Positions 1 to 10,670 are shown, counted from the first letter of the stretch. The stretch: 23,877 bases of DNA from Didymodactylos carnosus (GCA_905250885.1 CAJNOQ010002532.1:1-23877), one strand, 5' to 3'. The notes: generated by a model not told the origin, from the letters alone. Numbers and translations: made by a program.

Positions 1-110
1 CATAACGTTTTATTTAATAGGTCGGCGCTTTTTGGGAACGCAGCAAAAATGAGACCAATATAACTTTACTCGTTCTAATTTGCGGTTCTGAACCTTCTAA
101 CCTCGGTTCG

Positions 111-1122
111 GCTGCTCTAAGTTGGTTATCCTACCTTATTAGTACATCAACTGCGGACGCTATTCTTCTTCTTATCCATAAGATTTATCAGAACTTAGAG
201 AAAATGAAGAAGTTAATCGGTAATCAGGAATTCTTCTTAAATGATTTATTCTTATCTTTATAATCGTACAGTTCATCTATCTCTTCTTCGGTTTGTGTAA
301 CGTCTGGTGTATCAAAGGGCAGTATTTTAAGCCTAATTTTATTTCTTATATTCATTAATGATCTTTCGCAGTCGCTCAAATCTTCTCTTCTTTCTTGTCT
401 CTTTGATGACGATGTCTTTTGCGGCACAAATATATTCGAAAGGCAAAAATGCATCGATGAGCTTTGGTGTGATATAAATGAGGTAAAATTAAACATAGAC
501 AAATGTCAATGTATTTTATTTTCTAACTCTACAAAAACACTTCCATCGCTCACCCTGTCAATAAAAAGCATTAATATTAACCGTGTTTCGTCCCTCAAAC
601 TACTTGCTGTTATTATCTTGCATAATTTAACGTGGAAATCTCACTTTAAGTATGTTTCAACAAAATCTCGGCAAATGCTGGGCTCGATTTTCAGAATTTT
701 TCTAGACTCGCCCTCGTTTTTAAGTTGCCATCTGTATAAAACTTGTGTAAGACCAGTGCTCAAATATAGTTGCGTTATCTATGATTAAACCTTTACCGCT
801 CACCTTAATATTCTGAACAAATACAGCGTCTTGCTAGCAGAATTATCTCACAAGCCTTTAATAGTTCCTCTTCTTATTTGCTCAAAACATTCAGAATTCA
901 ACCACTTCCTGACAGACGTTAGGAATATGGAAATGTGTCACACTTATGTTTTCTCTTATAATGTATGTGTTATAGCGATTAGTAACGATTCTTCTTAGAA
1001 ACGTTTTAGTTTAGATTATCATGAGGTGTCTCCGGATGCCACAAGTCTTTCTGGTGCTGTATGGGATATCCTACCTTTGTGTAAAATAAATCTCTGTATC
1101 TGTCTATCTATCTATCTATCTA
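111..1122 (+). mobile_element. Decayed non-LTR (LINE) retrotransposon, reverse transcriptase to 3' end
   Basis: One plus-strand frame runs from about 111 to 995 and reads as the C-terminal two thirds of a CR1/Jockey-type reverse transcriptase. In order it shows STSTADAILLLIHKIYQNLE (138-203), SGVSKGSILS with ILFLIFINDL (RT motif B region, about 303-365), LFDDDV (the catalytic F/YADD block, with F-D-D-D), LNIDKCQCILFSNS, KLLAVIILHNLTWKSHF, LYKTCVRPVLKY, and then the thumb region. In-frame stops lie at 261-263 (TAA) and 786-788 (TAA), so it is dead. The step from QNLEKMKKLIG straight to the segment before SGVSKGS lacks the first catalytic motif (LDLSKAFD-type), which indicates an internal deletion. 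The copy ends in a TCTA microsatellite, as many CR1-like elements do. The opposite-strand open frame at 224-502 is only a shadow. The family call is strong; the exact clade is not resolved. Confidence 0.88.
1103..1122 (+). repeat. TCTA microsatellite at LINE 3' end
   Basis: About five TCTA units follow the LINE 3' region directly, after a TCTGTATC lead-in. A short tandem repeat is a usual 3' terminus for CR1/L2-type elements, so this probably marks the element's end. Confidence 0.8.
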
Positions 1123-2135
1123 AGTGTAGTCTCTTCTGCTGTTTGTCCGCTTTTCGTTTTGCTCGCAAATAATAAAACAAAGAACGGAGCCGTTCTTTAT
1201 AACTAGACATTTATCACCGATTAAAGCTGTTGTCGTTACTATTGCTTATCATCACCACCACCTCCTGCTGCTTCCTTTACTGTTTATTTCAGTTTTCCAC
1301 TTGAATTAATAAGACGTAGTTCGTTTTCACCTTGACCATCAAGGAATGTTTCCTGTTCTTTGCTGAAACTCAGATGTTTAGTGTTATGAAGTCCTGGCTA
1401 TTGTTAATACCGATGTTACTCTTTGATGAAGAAGATGTGAGTTGTATTTTCTCACAATACTGACATTGGGAATGTTAACTCCGGTAGGTATTTAGAATGG
1501 TACTCTTCCGGTTCCATATGGTCACATTTTAATCATTTTACATCCCGCCATTTACTCTGTGTGATCAATTTAAAATTTTGACACTACTGACCATATACCA
1601 GATAGAATACGGACGTAATTTTTTGGCCGGTCCCTCGAGCCACCACTCCGACTACATGGCATTCGAACAACTCTTAATTAATTTAATGTTAACGGTCCTC
1701 GTAGCAATATCGTAACAATAACAGAAGAACACTTAAATGATAGACTGTGAAGGAAATATCACTAATTTAGGTTTGATCTTTTTACCTTTTCTTTATGCGT
1801 AAAATTTTCGATTTTATTTATTCTGATTTCTCTTGGGATATCCAAACAAAAAAATTACTTTTTCATATATTCAATCATCTTAATCAGACTATTTTGGAGC
1901 TTATTCCTCCAAGATTTTTAAGGGTTTCATTGGTGTCTTTTTTACTTCAAAATGGTTTTTCAAATATTAAAAAATGGGGGAACATGCACAGATTTTGGTC
2001 TCACCCGTTACGCACAACGGAAAATTTGATTCATTTGAATAATTCCAAAAAGTCACCAAAAAGAGGCCTTCAGCATTAATGAAGTTCACGATGCTTTTTC
2101 TTTTTTTATTAAATTTAGCATAACAGATATTGATG
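1123..2135. other. No recognised gene
   Basis: AT-rich sequence. Open frames at 1795-2079 (+) and 1967-2170 (-) overlap on opposite strands, and neither resembles a protein family I know. The minus frame abuts the end of the PLAT-type relic and could be its frameshifted continuation (it starts VADFIWPAHIVDIN), but I cannot confirm this. Confidence 0.5.
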
Positions 2136-2398
2136 TCAACGATGTGCGCTGGCCAAATAAAATCCGCCACGTTTTATTAATATTTGAAAATGTTCATATG
2201 ATAAGGTGTGAGGCGAAATAGGTCTATATTCCACCTTTTTATACTCTTGCCTGATAACAAGTAAAATTTTATTGATATTTTCAAGAAGGTTAGCACTGTT
2301 ATCTTCATGTAAAATACTATATGCATCATCGATATCCATTTCAGTAGGTTCAACAGTTATAAATGTTCTTAATACTGTTAAAAACTTGTCCCATGTCA

Positions 2399-2541
2399 AT
2401 TATGAAATTTGTTGGTAGAGCAGTTGGAAATAAGTATTTATACCTGATGATGCCAACTGAAAGCTGGCGAAAGTTCGAATAAAGTATTTTCAAGACTGAA
2501 AGTCATGTTATTCATAGCAGTTCTATATTCGATTTACAAAT
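2399..2541 (+). mobile_element. 143-bp insert with hammerhead-like motif, flanked by a 15-bp direct repeat
   Basis: The sequence ACTTGTCCCATGTCA occurs at 2384-2398 and again at 2542-2556, exactly bracketing this insert. That is what a target-site duplication looks like. The minus-strand reading frame on either side joins cleanly when insert and one repeat copy are ignored, which supports a recent insertion into a coding exon. The insert carries no ORF but contains a hammerhead-like core. Known parallels are the pseudo-LTRs of Penelope-like elements and the small non-autonomous 'retrozymes' that carry hammerhead ribozymes. Calling it either is an inference. Confidence 0.72.
2440..2487 (+). 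ncRNA. Hammerhead-ribozyme-like motif
   Basis: In order: ATAC, the core box CTGATGA (2444-2450), one extra T, GCCA, a nine-base loop, TGGC (stem II), the core box GAAA (2469-2472), a short GTTCGAAT in the stem III position, AAA, then GTAT (2484-2487), which pairs with ATAC to form a 4-bp stem I. Both invariant boxes are intact. The extra base before stem II and the near loop-less stem III depart from the consensus, so activity is not claimed. Very short stem III is known for Penelope-type hammerheads. Confidence 0.6.
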
Positions 2542-3120
2542 ACTTGTCCCATGTCATTCCAGCAAAATCCTGTATTTCAGTTCCATAAGTTGTTTCATTG
2601 TGTTCAAAATTAATAAGACGTATTGATATATATTTATTGGCTAAAACAAAAATAAAAAATGTAGTCCTTCTTGCGAACTTTTCGGGCTAAATTTTTCAAG
2701 CAATTATTTTAGTATGTTTTTTCGTTTTCTGGCATTGTATCCTCGATTATTACATGGTCTAAACACCAGTTAGGTTGCTTGTCTCTTATAATTGTAATTT
2801 TAATTTGTTCTAGATTTCCTAGAAACATTGTATAAATAACAAACACCTCTGCCTGAAATATATACCAAAATGTCTTTCAATAAACAAGAATTATGCTCTG
2901 ATTATGAGGATGTTATCTTTTCTGTATGTGTCACATTATCCGATGTCCACCTCCGACTCGTTGCTATCCCAAGAGCAACGCAGTAGAGTCCAGATACTAT
3001 AGAGAACAATGAATTAAAATTATGGTAGTTTTATTGTACGTGATCAGAGTTATCTGATTGTTGCTGAAGGTTGGTACCATTTAATGGTAACTCATCTGAG
3101 TTATTATATCCACTGTACAT

Positions 3121-3650
3121 GATGATTATTGCCTTAATATAGTGACTTTACATCGGCTCTAAACTAAAAATAAATATTATCACTCGACTCAGCGTGACCT
3201 ATTTTGGCTCATTTTGGGATCATCCAAGGTCAACTCGAGCCCCTCGGGAAAATGCTTATAGCTCCCGAACTGAACAAGCTGGTGAGCTTGGCCTTGCTCA
3301 ATATTGTAGAGGGCACCATTCGGCTATCTCTTATATATTTCAAACATAGAGGTCTCTGTGAGAGGCCAACCAGCAGCTATTTCATAAGTTTTCAACCATA
3401 AGAAGCACCATTCCGAAAGTTCGGATTTTTCAGGTCTCCATATATGTATCGATAGAGTAACGTTTCCTCTACAAAATGGTGGAAACCCAATCTCGCTATC
3501 CCTTATCGTTCTCGAGTTATTCGAAAAATAACGGGGCAGACTGTTTTTATCGATAATAATTCATAAAAAGAAAAACGCCGAAAATATATGCACTATTTTT
3601 TGGTGACTAGATGATCATACATATCCAAAATGAGTTTTGTATTGATCCAT
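3121..3650. other. No recognised gene between the PLAT and TRPM relics
   Basis: The open frame at 3204-3401 (+) matches nothing I know. The stretch is less AT-rich around 3200-3420 and contains small inverted motifs (for example CCGAA-AG-TTCGG near 3413), which could mark an old repeat, but no boundaries are visible. Confidence 0.4.
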
Positions 3651-5053
3651 TCATGTACGGATATCATTAATTTCCATTTTCACTGTTTCATCCGTATCAG
3701 ATAATTCTTCAAAGTATTTGATTTTTCTAGTCTGATCATCCGTAGGAATATCAATTGCGTCTGGTCTAGAATTAATAATTTAATTGGTTTCTTAGTGTTT
3801 TCATACTATGTCTGACTATATGATTCAGATAGCTAACACAAACACTAGGACTTACTTGAATTTGTCAAAGACAATAGTGAACGATGACGGCGCTGAGCCG
3901 AAGATTTCTCGCACATAATTATTAGTTGAATATATTTCAAATTCTAACCAATCATTTTCTACTTGTGTTTCTTCGTTTGGAATCATTTTTGAAACCGGTT
4001 TTTATTTATGGTAAAACTAAAAAAGAGAGAGAAAGAGAATGTTTGAAATATTGTTTCGTCTTTAAGAAAACGAAAGCGTACCTGAATAATGCAACCAGTA
4101 AGTTAATTAACAGAATGTTAACAAACAACATATGAAAAGCTAACAGAACTTGAGTTGCAATTGATGTTGAGGCGCCAGGACGAACTACAAACTCAAAAAA
4201 CTATGTTTGTGTCACTGATTAAATCTAAACAAATCGAAAATGCTCTGTATGCTTTCTGGGACTGCTCTTTCATTATCAAAACTGCCATATATGAAACAAT
4301 ATACTGAATAAATAATATTTTTGAACATTTCTGGTGCATCGAAGTTAAATGTACCGTATAAATTCATTGCATGAGAAGTAACACCATAGGCACTTATAGC
4401 GATAAGCAATAAAAATATGAAAAACAGTAAGTCATCGCTCTGAAAACATAAAACTTTTATTTTCTATGAGTCACTACAGAAAATCAACATCTACACTAAC
4501 CATTTTTCGTATCATTACTAATTTTGGTCCAAGTTCTGGCGCTACACCAATAAATAAAAGAGATCGAATAAACCAAAGTTCCAGATCATAGCCTAGTAGA
4601 ATTCTAGAAATAAACAATACAATGTACGAGAAAAAATTCTAGAAAACAGACGAGTAGCTGATTACAACCTTGCCCTGAAAAATGTATTAACATCCTCGTC
4701 AACTGTTCTTAGTACCAAACCAACGTAAAATAAAATGTAGGCCGGTAGGATAATCGTTGAATTCCAAGCCCGATTCTTAAAATCAAAATGTGTCTTTATC
4801 CTGTTTATCCAATGGAGGCTGTCTTGAACCCAAAACTAGTATAAACATAAAAATATTATGTAGCCTAAAAAAAATATGTTATCAATAATCAGATGTGGAT
4901 AAATACCAGTCTCACATCTTCAACAAGCATAGTTGTGACAGTAATTATGACTAATACTTCTGTCCAATGTATGTAAGGCTTTTCTAAAGTGATCGGATTA
5001 AAATCAAATAACATAAAATAACTGAATATCAAAAGAAACCAGATGTAGACGAA
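3651..5053 (-). pseudogene. TRPM-type cation channel, transmembrane and pore half (probable pseudogene)
   Basis: Spliced minus-strand exons give a TRP-melastatin-like channel core. Exon 5053-4907 (FLLIFSYFMLFDFN, then VIITVTTMLVEDVRL) covers the S1/S2 region. Exon 4835-4669 (FWVQDSLHW, WNSTIILPAYILFYVGLVLR) covers S3. Exon 4603-4501 (ILLGYDLELWFIRSLL, ELGPKLVMIRKM) covers S4 and the S4-S5 linker. Exon 4439 to about 4231 (SDDLLFFIFLLLIA, AYGVTSHA, MFKNIIYSVYCFIYGS) covers S5 and the pore. Exon 4184-4082 (LLAFHMLFVNILLINLLVAL) covers S6 and the start of the TRP region. Exon 4016-3856 (ETQVENDWLEFEIY) follows, and exon 3765-3651 (PDAIDIPTDDQ to NDIRT, TGA) ends it. The LGPK and AYGV blocks are typical of TRPM. 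The introns at 4836-4906, 4604-4668 and 4440-4500 keep phase. The 4231/4184 junction is one base out of frame, and exon 4016-3856 cannot be read through without a frameshift or a TAA. A segment at about 5070-5120 may be the S1 start (QFFRTTRYIDIISF). No N-terminal cytoplasmic half is visible upstream. Confidence 0.8.
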
Positions 5054-5792
5054 CTATAAGAAAATTACTTCGATGAGAAGCTAATAATGTCGATATAACG
5101 GGTGGTGCGAAAGAATTGCACTGTTAGTATTTTCAAATGTTTTCCTTCTCTTTACGCTTTTAATGTTTTTACCAAAAGATTCCTTGTTGAATTCTTTACA
5201 AAAAGGTATCAACTGTTTTATTGCAAAATTCGAAGTTGCAAAACGCTATGAGAAATTGTGAGAAGTACCAAAATCTAGAAAAAATAAACGCAGTTAAATT
5301 AAAACACAGGTGTGTTTTAGAAAAGTTCGTGAGAAAGAAAAGCAGAGATGTCATAATACGGATACAGACTATATCTAGTGAGTCTGCAGGTCATGATATA
5401 ACAATACGGACTGGACCCTAAACGTATTCAACTAACGAGCATGTGCATACGTGAAGTAAATATATATATCGATATTTATATATACCCAAGCTAATACACA
5501 TATCAATCTATCTATACCGACAAATGTGTGTACATATGAATGCCTGGGATTCTGAGATTTTACTCTATGTGTACGTTCGTTGAAATACCAAGCACCGTGT
5601 GTCTGGGAAGTGCGGACGAGCGAGGAGTAAATATACACATGAATACTGATACAGGTTCAAGGCGAAAGGCTGTATCCGTGTTATGACAGTACTCAAGAAA
5701 AACTGAAGTAACCAGCGTGTCGGCCCCTTGAAAAGCTCTCTATTTTCCATCTATAATTTAAAAAACTGTCAGTTCCCATGTACTAAAAATTG
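5054..5792. other. No recognised gene; AT-rich tract near 5459-5485
   Basis: Open frames on both strands (5221-5421 +, 5432-5750 -) have no recognisable family. If the TRPM gene was once complete its N-terminal exons should start here on the minus strand, but I find no convincing ones. Confidence 0.4.
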
Positions 5793-6708
5793 ACAATTAA
5801 TCTTGAAAAATCATACCATTAATCGTGCGCTTAATCGCGATTAATTGCAGATTTTCAGATAAGGTTGATCGATGATGTTGGCTGCTATATGAATGATATT
5901 CACCTTCATATATTCAATTTCTACAAGAAAATCGTGAGTTAGGCCATTCAAGATAAAAAGCCTACTTAGTCGATTTTCCGGTATGTATAGAGAGGGCACC
6001 TTTACTTAACCATGGCTTGTCATTCATCATGACATGTAGCAATTGACTATATGAAGGTGAATATCGTTCATATAGCAGCCAATATCATCGCTAGTGTTGA
6101 AATATTTTATTTCGATTATTTTTGGTCATTAGTGCTTCGAAAAAGTTCGGCAGAAGAGTTTTAACTTCCAAACTAGAAAAATTAAAGTGAAATTAAACGG
6201 AGGTTTTCTGAAGGTCTTCTAGAAAACCTTGAGCATGTAGTATTGGAATCTCGCCAAACCCCTACATCTGTTCAGCTTTTAATTCTCTATTCAACCACGC
6301 TTAAAACGAATCTCCATCTTTTAGCCGAGCTCCATTCATTTTAAAAACAGCTGAACTTTTTAAATTTTAAATTAAACTGGAAAACTGAAATTTCAGTTCA
6401 ATTTTCAAAATGTTCGCCTTTCGACGCTGAATCTGAATATGTTATTTAAAATGTTCCATGACCTAACGGCGATTTTTAAAACACTTTTAATTCAACTAAT
6501 GTAGTCCAAAATCCACGTTTTTCTGGAATTCCTACTTCCAGAGGTTTTGGAGAAAACTTTCTAGAGACAAAAAGAAAGAGGGCCTCGAGACATTCTTATA
6601 AACCAGAGGACAGCTTCAGAGTGTAGTGGGGCTCGGAGATAGTTTTCTCGTGCAAAACGCGTATTAATCGCAATTAATTTGCGATTTTCAAGAACCGTGA
6701 TTAATTGT
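5793..6708. repeat. Putative non-autonomous element with imperfect inverted ends
   Basis: The left end begins ACAATTAATC (5793-5802), and the right end is its exact reverse complement GATTAATTGT (6699-6708). Just inside both are TTGAAAAATC-like blocks and TTAATCG-rich palindromes: TTAATCGCGATTAA at 5831-5844 and TTAATCGCAATTAA at 6664-6677. No transposase frame lies inside. No clear target duplication is visible, so the boundaries are provisional. Confidence 0.4.
5870..6090. repeat. 43-bp inverted repeat, 135-bp spacer
   Basis: The left arm 5870-5912 and the right arm 6048-6090 are reverse complements over 43 bp with two differences. The transcript could fold into a long hairpin. It lies inside the putative element at 5793-6708. 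Confidence 0.85.
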
Positions 6709-8547
6709 TAAAAATGCCGCAACCTCGTCGACATGGTTGGAAATGAGGGCGTGAGAATTTCATTACCTGTTCCCAATTTTTCAAAAAACTGACAAAGTTT
6801 TTAAATACTTTGAGCTTTCTAATAAAACAAGTAAATCTAGTCAAATCTGATTCATTCAGATTGATTTTTTATTTATGTTGGAAACAAATATACTGCAAAG
6901 ACACCGCTCAAGATTTGTCTGACTGAAAAGTCCCTCTTCAAAAATTGTTGTTTTAACTTTGTGTTACTTAATCTTACAAAAAACGAAATTTTACATAGAA
7001 TTGACTCATTTCTGTCTAATAATAACAGTACATGGAAAATTACCCGCTGTCAAAGAACACAATGACAAATATTTGCGATCGTATAATTAAAGGGAAAAAA
7101 CCTTACAAAAATATTTGTAATTCTTTCTTTTTTTCTGATTTACAATATAAGTTTCGTATTTCATTAATTTTCATTCACAATATAAAAAGGAAGCAAAGCG
7201 ATTTCTGTGACAGTATTCCTTCGAAAGTTGATTTAATACAGAACTACTCATTTGATACAAACATTGTTCAAACAAGATGACGACGAGAATGCCCGAAGAA
7301 AACAACAGTAAGATCTAGTTTTTTTAATTTTTACTAACTAGGAATCTTTCTTAAGTGTTATCCTCCAATTTCTCTCATTCATACGGCTTGTCCACGTAAC
7401 GATACACTTCGCTCATCAAGTATTCTCAGCACGACTTTTTGATATTCAAAATTTCAAATACATTTTAAGATGTATTGTCTAATTCTAAGAGCCTGTTTGA
7501 AAGTCGTTTCTCGAAAAAATTGGTTTTTGATACCAAAACTAGTTTTTGAACTTTGCGAAAAAGGGATTTTGAACTATTAAAGCTAGAAATGTTTACAATA
7601 TTAACATTCTAATTATATGGTTTGCTCAGAATTTGATTCTGTACAAAATGGCGTATTTTATTTTGAGTTTGAGCGCACTGTACAGTGTGTATATAGCTGC
7701 ACAATTTCCAGCTTGCCGTATAGGTCTTGAGCTTTTTCGACAAGCCAAACACTTGATGTTTTGCACGTAGATTTAGGACCATGTAGTTTAGTGTGTCTAT
7801 AAAAATCAAAGTTTTTTAAGAATGCTTGACAAAAAAAAGTGCATAACGCCGTAACGTTTGGACAAGCTGCATACGGCAATTGATAATTTTGTATTTAGTG
7901 TTCAAAAATGACGACACCTTTGTCTGCCTTTCAATTAACCGCTGCTGCACAAATTCGAGCAGTTTGTTAACACCGCTATTGCCTGTTTTGGACTCTTTCT
8001 TAAAAATCTTGAGTTAATGTCATTTTTGAAGTAGACCACGATATGCAAAGTCTCAGAGAATTGGTCCTCACTAGTTTTCTTTTGCAAGGCACTTTGGAAG
8101 GCAAACAGAAACCGGACGACAGAGAGATCTGCGTTTTGCCTTCTAAAGCACATTTAAAAAAAGTAATGAGTTCAAGTGGAAAAGTTAGAAAAATACTAAT
8201 ATATATCGAAAGAAGCAGCTCTTCACTGCAAAATCTATAGATTTTTATATAAACGAAAAAAATCGATGAATGACACTTGGAAACGGATCGTCGTAAGCAA
8301 GCCAAGAATGCAAAACATTCCTGTTCCATCAGTAGCGCGGAAAAATTTTCGTTAGATGCAGTCAAATTCGTTTTAGCATAAATCCATCTAACATCTCACA
8401 CCAATAAACTGACTAGCGGAGTATGCGATGAAAATCAATTTTTCTGGTACAATTTTGGATGCTAAATCCAACGGCAAGAACCGCAGGTGTCTACCTTTTG
8501 CGCAAAAGAAGTTATGAGAAAAACATTTTTTCCAAAAACGCTATTTT
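6709..8547. other. No recognised gene
   Basis: Open frames at 7032-7280 (+), 7609-7879 (-), 7935-8365 (-) and 8043-8240 (+) are short, overlap each other on opposite strands and show no known motif. A possible tiny plus-strand start exon (ATG at 7278, MTTRMPEENN) is followed by a GTAAGA donor and a TACTAACTAG acceptor about 40 nt on, but the spliced product is very short and unrecognised. Confidence 0.35.
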
Positions 8548-9334
8548 TTGCCTATTTTCAAATGGATAGTAGTGAGTTATCATATCGAATATCCGCAGGC
8601 AATAGTGAATTATCTGATAACATCCAGTTATATGGGTATAGCTGACCTTTATGGAAAAAAGGTTGAGACAAATAAACAACTTGTTTATTTTGTTTCGAAC
8701 TTTGTTTATTTTGTTTGTTTGTTCGAACTATTATTCATGTTGAATTTAGTTGCTAATAAATGTCGAGTTTCTACATTAAGTTTTGATCGTTGCACACTCG
8801 CGGCTGATTCGGAATCAACGCTGCTCATGGCTCAGTTGACACATTATCATCCTGAGTGCCGTCACTGTCATTATGATTATCATTTGATTCGTCACTCTGC
8901 AACATGATCACCTTTGAGTTTGAAACATTACTTGGTGAAAAAAAATGAAAGTTTTTCCAAAGTTGGGAGGAGGGATGTCGGGTCAGTTCTGCCCGTACTG
9001 CCGCAGTAGCCAGGAAATTCGACGAAATGTTAGCCTGCAGAAAGCAGGCCTTAATTTTCAGTGCCCTATTACACCTACGATAACTCATCGACAGAGTTCT
9101 CGAATCGACAAGAATGAGAATAATAGATGGCAGAAGAAAAAAAGGGAAATATACAGGCTGGATTTCTAGGGAAAAAACCATGAAAAGTCGGCCTCTAGAA
9201 ATGATAGATGCTACGGGTTTCAAAGAAAATAAAATCGACCGAAATGATCGCCTAATTGAACTCGCCAAACCCTGAGACATTCGTCTTCGAAGGAGATACT
9301 TCATGTAATTGTGGTAGAAACCCCATGCAATCAC
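8548..9334. other. Long overlapping open frames, no recognised product
   Basis: A 169-codon minus frame (9334-8825) overlaps plus frames at 8548-8907 and 8945-9169. The minus frame ends in an acidic, Asp/Asn/Ser-rich tail (SDESNDNHNDSDGTQDDN) just after a TTGCAG that could be a splice acceptor near 8900, which looks protein-like. The upstream part is hydrophobic and basic and unlike any family I know. A TTTGTTTATTTTG motif is locally duplicated at 8682-8720. I cannot decide which strand, if either, is coding. Confidence 0.3.
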
Positions 9335-9621
9335 CTAGCATTAGAGATTTTGGTTGATGTGAATTAGTCTTACGCAAGAACTCATCACTTTGACTCGACA
9401 AAAAAACATCATTTTTGTTACTAGATAATATTCATTTCGACTTCAAATTGAAGGTGGGCTTACATACAGGAACATATCTCCTATTATAATTCGAACTAAG
9501 GGCATCATTTTGTTGTATGAACTGTATTCAAAATCCTTTGATTACTGTAATCGAAAAGTGTAACTGAAATATTCAAATTTGCCTTTGTTCAAGGATTTCT
9601 CTTCTAAATCATTTGAGTAAA

Positions 9622-9849
9622 ATGAACGATCAACCCAGAAACAGATCGGGGTTCCAAAATCGTGTTTTAGACAGACAGGCAGAGAAACAGAATGAATAAT
9701 TTACCAGGCTCGATATTCGAATCAGCGAGAAACTAAAAAAAGGCGCGAAAGTGATCAGCGAACAGAGAAAGAGAGATGCTTCTTCATCTTCCATGATAAA
9801 CCTTTTCTTGACTTTCACTAGGATCAACGTAAAATACCCTATTACGTAA
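9622..9849 (+). pseudogene. Possible decayed coding segment, charged and coiled-coil-like
   Basis: From an ATG at 9622 the plus frame reads a highly charged sequence (MNDQPRNRSGFQNRVLDRQA, then EKQNE), reaches TAA at 9697-9699, and continues in the same frame with similar composition (FTRLDIRISEKLKKGAKVIS, EQRKRDASSSS) to a TAA at 9847-9849. The continuity across the stop suggests a Gln codon turned into TAA in a helical, possibly coiled-coil protein. The family is unknown, and chance is not excluded. The opposite-strand frame 9875-9630 would be a shadow. Confidence 0.35.
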
Positions 9850-10616
9850 TTATATAGAGAAATATTAATTTTCAAACCGACTGAATTTTCCAGTTACAAC
9901 ACTTACGATAGATTTCAGAGCAGGCTATTGAATGAATACTCGAAATAAAGTTTTTTCGTCGTTTTTAGTGAATATTGCTAGAGCCAATTCGACATGTTTC
10001 ATCACGTGAACATGCATCATCTGAGAGTTTTGCTTTTCTTGAATGTTCAATCACATGTTCTTCGTGAACTTTGTCTTTCAATTTTATTTGGATAAATGCT
10101 GGTGAAACTCTAGGGTGGGGTGGTTGGCTGTGGATACCCACACAGCAATCCACATCGTCAACCATGCCACCCACCTTATCAGCGTGGAAGTGCACAGCGC
10201 GAAGAACGAATCACATACTCCCGCTGCGCAAACCGTGACAAACATGTTAACATGGTGCTTTTGATCATGTCAAGAAACACGATAAAAATGGGGAGAGTCT
10301 TCGTTTAGACAATGAGGAAAAGTGAATCTTTAGATTTTCAAGGTTATTGAAAAATATTCAGTGACGCCTGTATCAGTGCACCATTTTCAAGGAAAAGAAC
10401 AATGTACTTTTTGCGATTAAATTCCGCAAGTAGCACACATATTGGTGCAATTCCTGTTGCAAAAGTGTTCAGACAAAATACTTTTTCATATCTCTCTCAT
10501 ATGAACGTAGTTAATAATCAGAAATTTGTGCTCTTTCAGAATAGATTTCTAACTTTGTAATCTATTCTAAAAAAACTCCAATCACCATATTCATACCCTT
10601 GTCCAAACTCTAGTAA
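9850..10616. other. No recognised gene
   Basis: Overlapping opposite-strand frames at 9965-10195 (-) and 10120-10308 (+) share a slightly GC-richer patch (10110-10230). Neither resembles a known protein. Confidence 0.4.
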
Positions 10617-10670
10617 ATGAACTTGCCTATTCGAAGTGATCTAAAAGATTATATCTTTCATTTAGAAGTT

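Larger units (their letters stand above)
2384..2556 (+). repeat. 15-bp target-site duplication pair (2384-2398, 2542-2556)
   Basis: Two identical copies of ACTTGTCCCATGTCA lie 143 bp apart. The flanking bases differ on both sides (A/T before, A/T after), so the repeat is exactly 15 bp. Confidence 0.8.
2136..3120 (-). pseudogene. Decayed PLAT-domain gene, interrupted by an insertion
   Basis: A minus-strand exon starts at 2852 after a TATATTTCAG acceptor. It reads FLGNLEQIKITIIRDKQPNW, then CLDHVIIEDT, then a TAA at 2709-2711, then in the same frame LARKVRKKDYIF. This matches the C-terminal half of a PLAT domain: a short strand, a polar turn, Trp, the hydrophobic 'LdkViIeDt' strand, and a final 'WLA' region. 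PLAT domains are beta-sandwich membrane or protein-binding modules, found for example in polycystin-1-like proteins and lipoxygenases. A possible start codon lies at 3120 (MYSGYNNSDELP), followed by a hydrophobic stretch (FNSLFSIVSGLYCVALG), but that linkage is weak. Downstream, an open frame on both sides of the 2399-2541 insert becomes continuous if the insert and one repeat copy are ignored (reading ...EIQDFAG, then MTWDKFLTVLRTF). The stop and a frameshift near 2640 indicate a pseudogene. What the protein did is unknown. Confidence 0.55.

Noticed and set aside
224..502. 92-codon minus-strand ORF
   Set aside because: It is antisense to the LINE reverse transcriptase frame, whose motifs are unmistakable on the plus strand.
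2950..2995. tRNA-like stem-loops (CGTTGCT / AGCAACG)
   Set aside because: Only one stem forms; there is no acceptor stem or T-arm GTTCRA motif at the right spacing. No convincing tRNA was found anywhere in the window.
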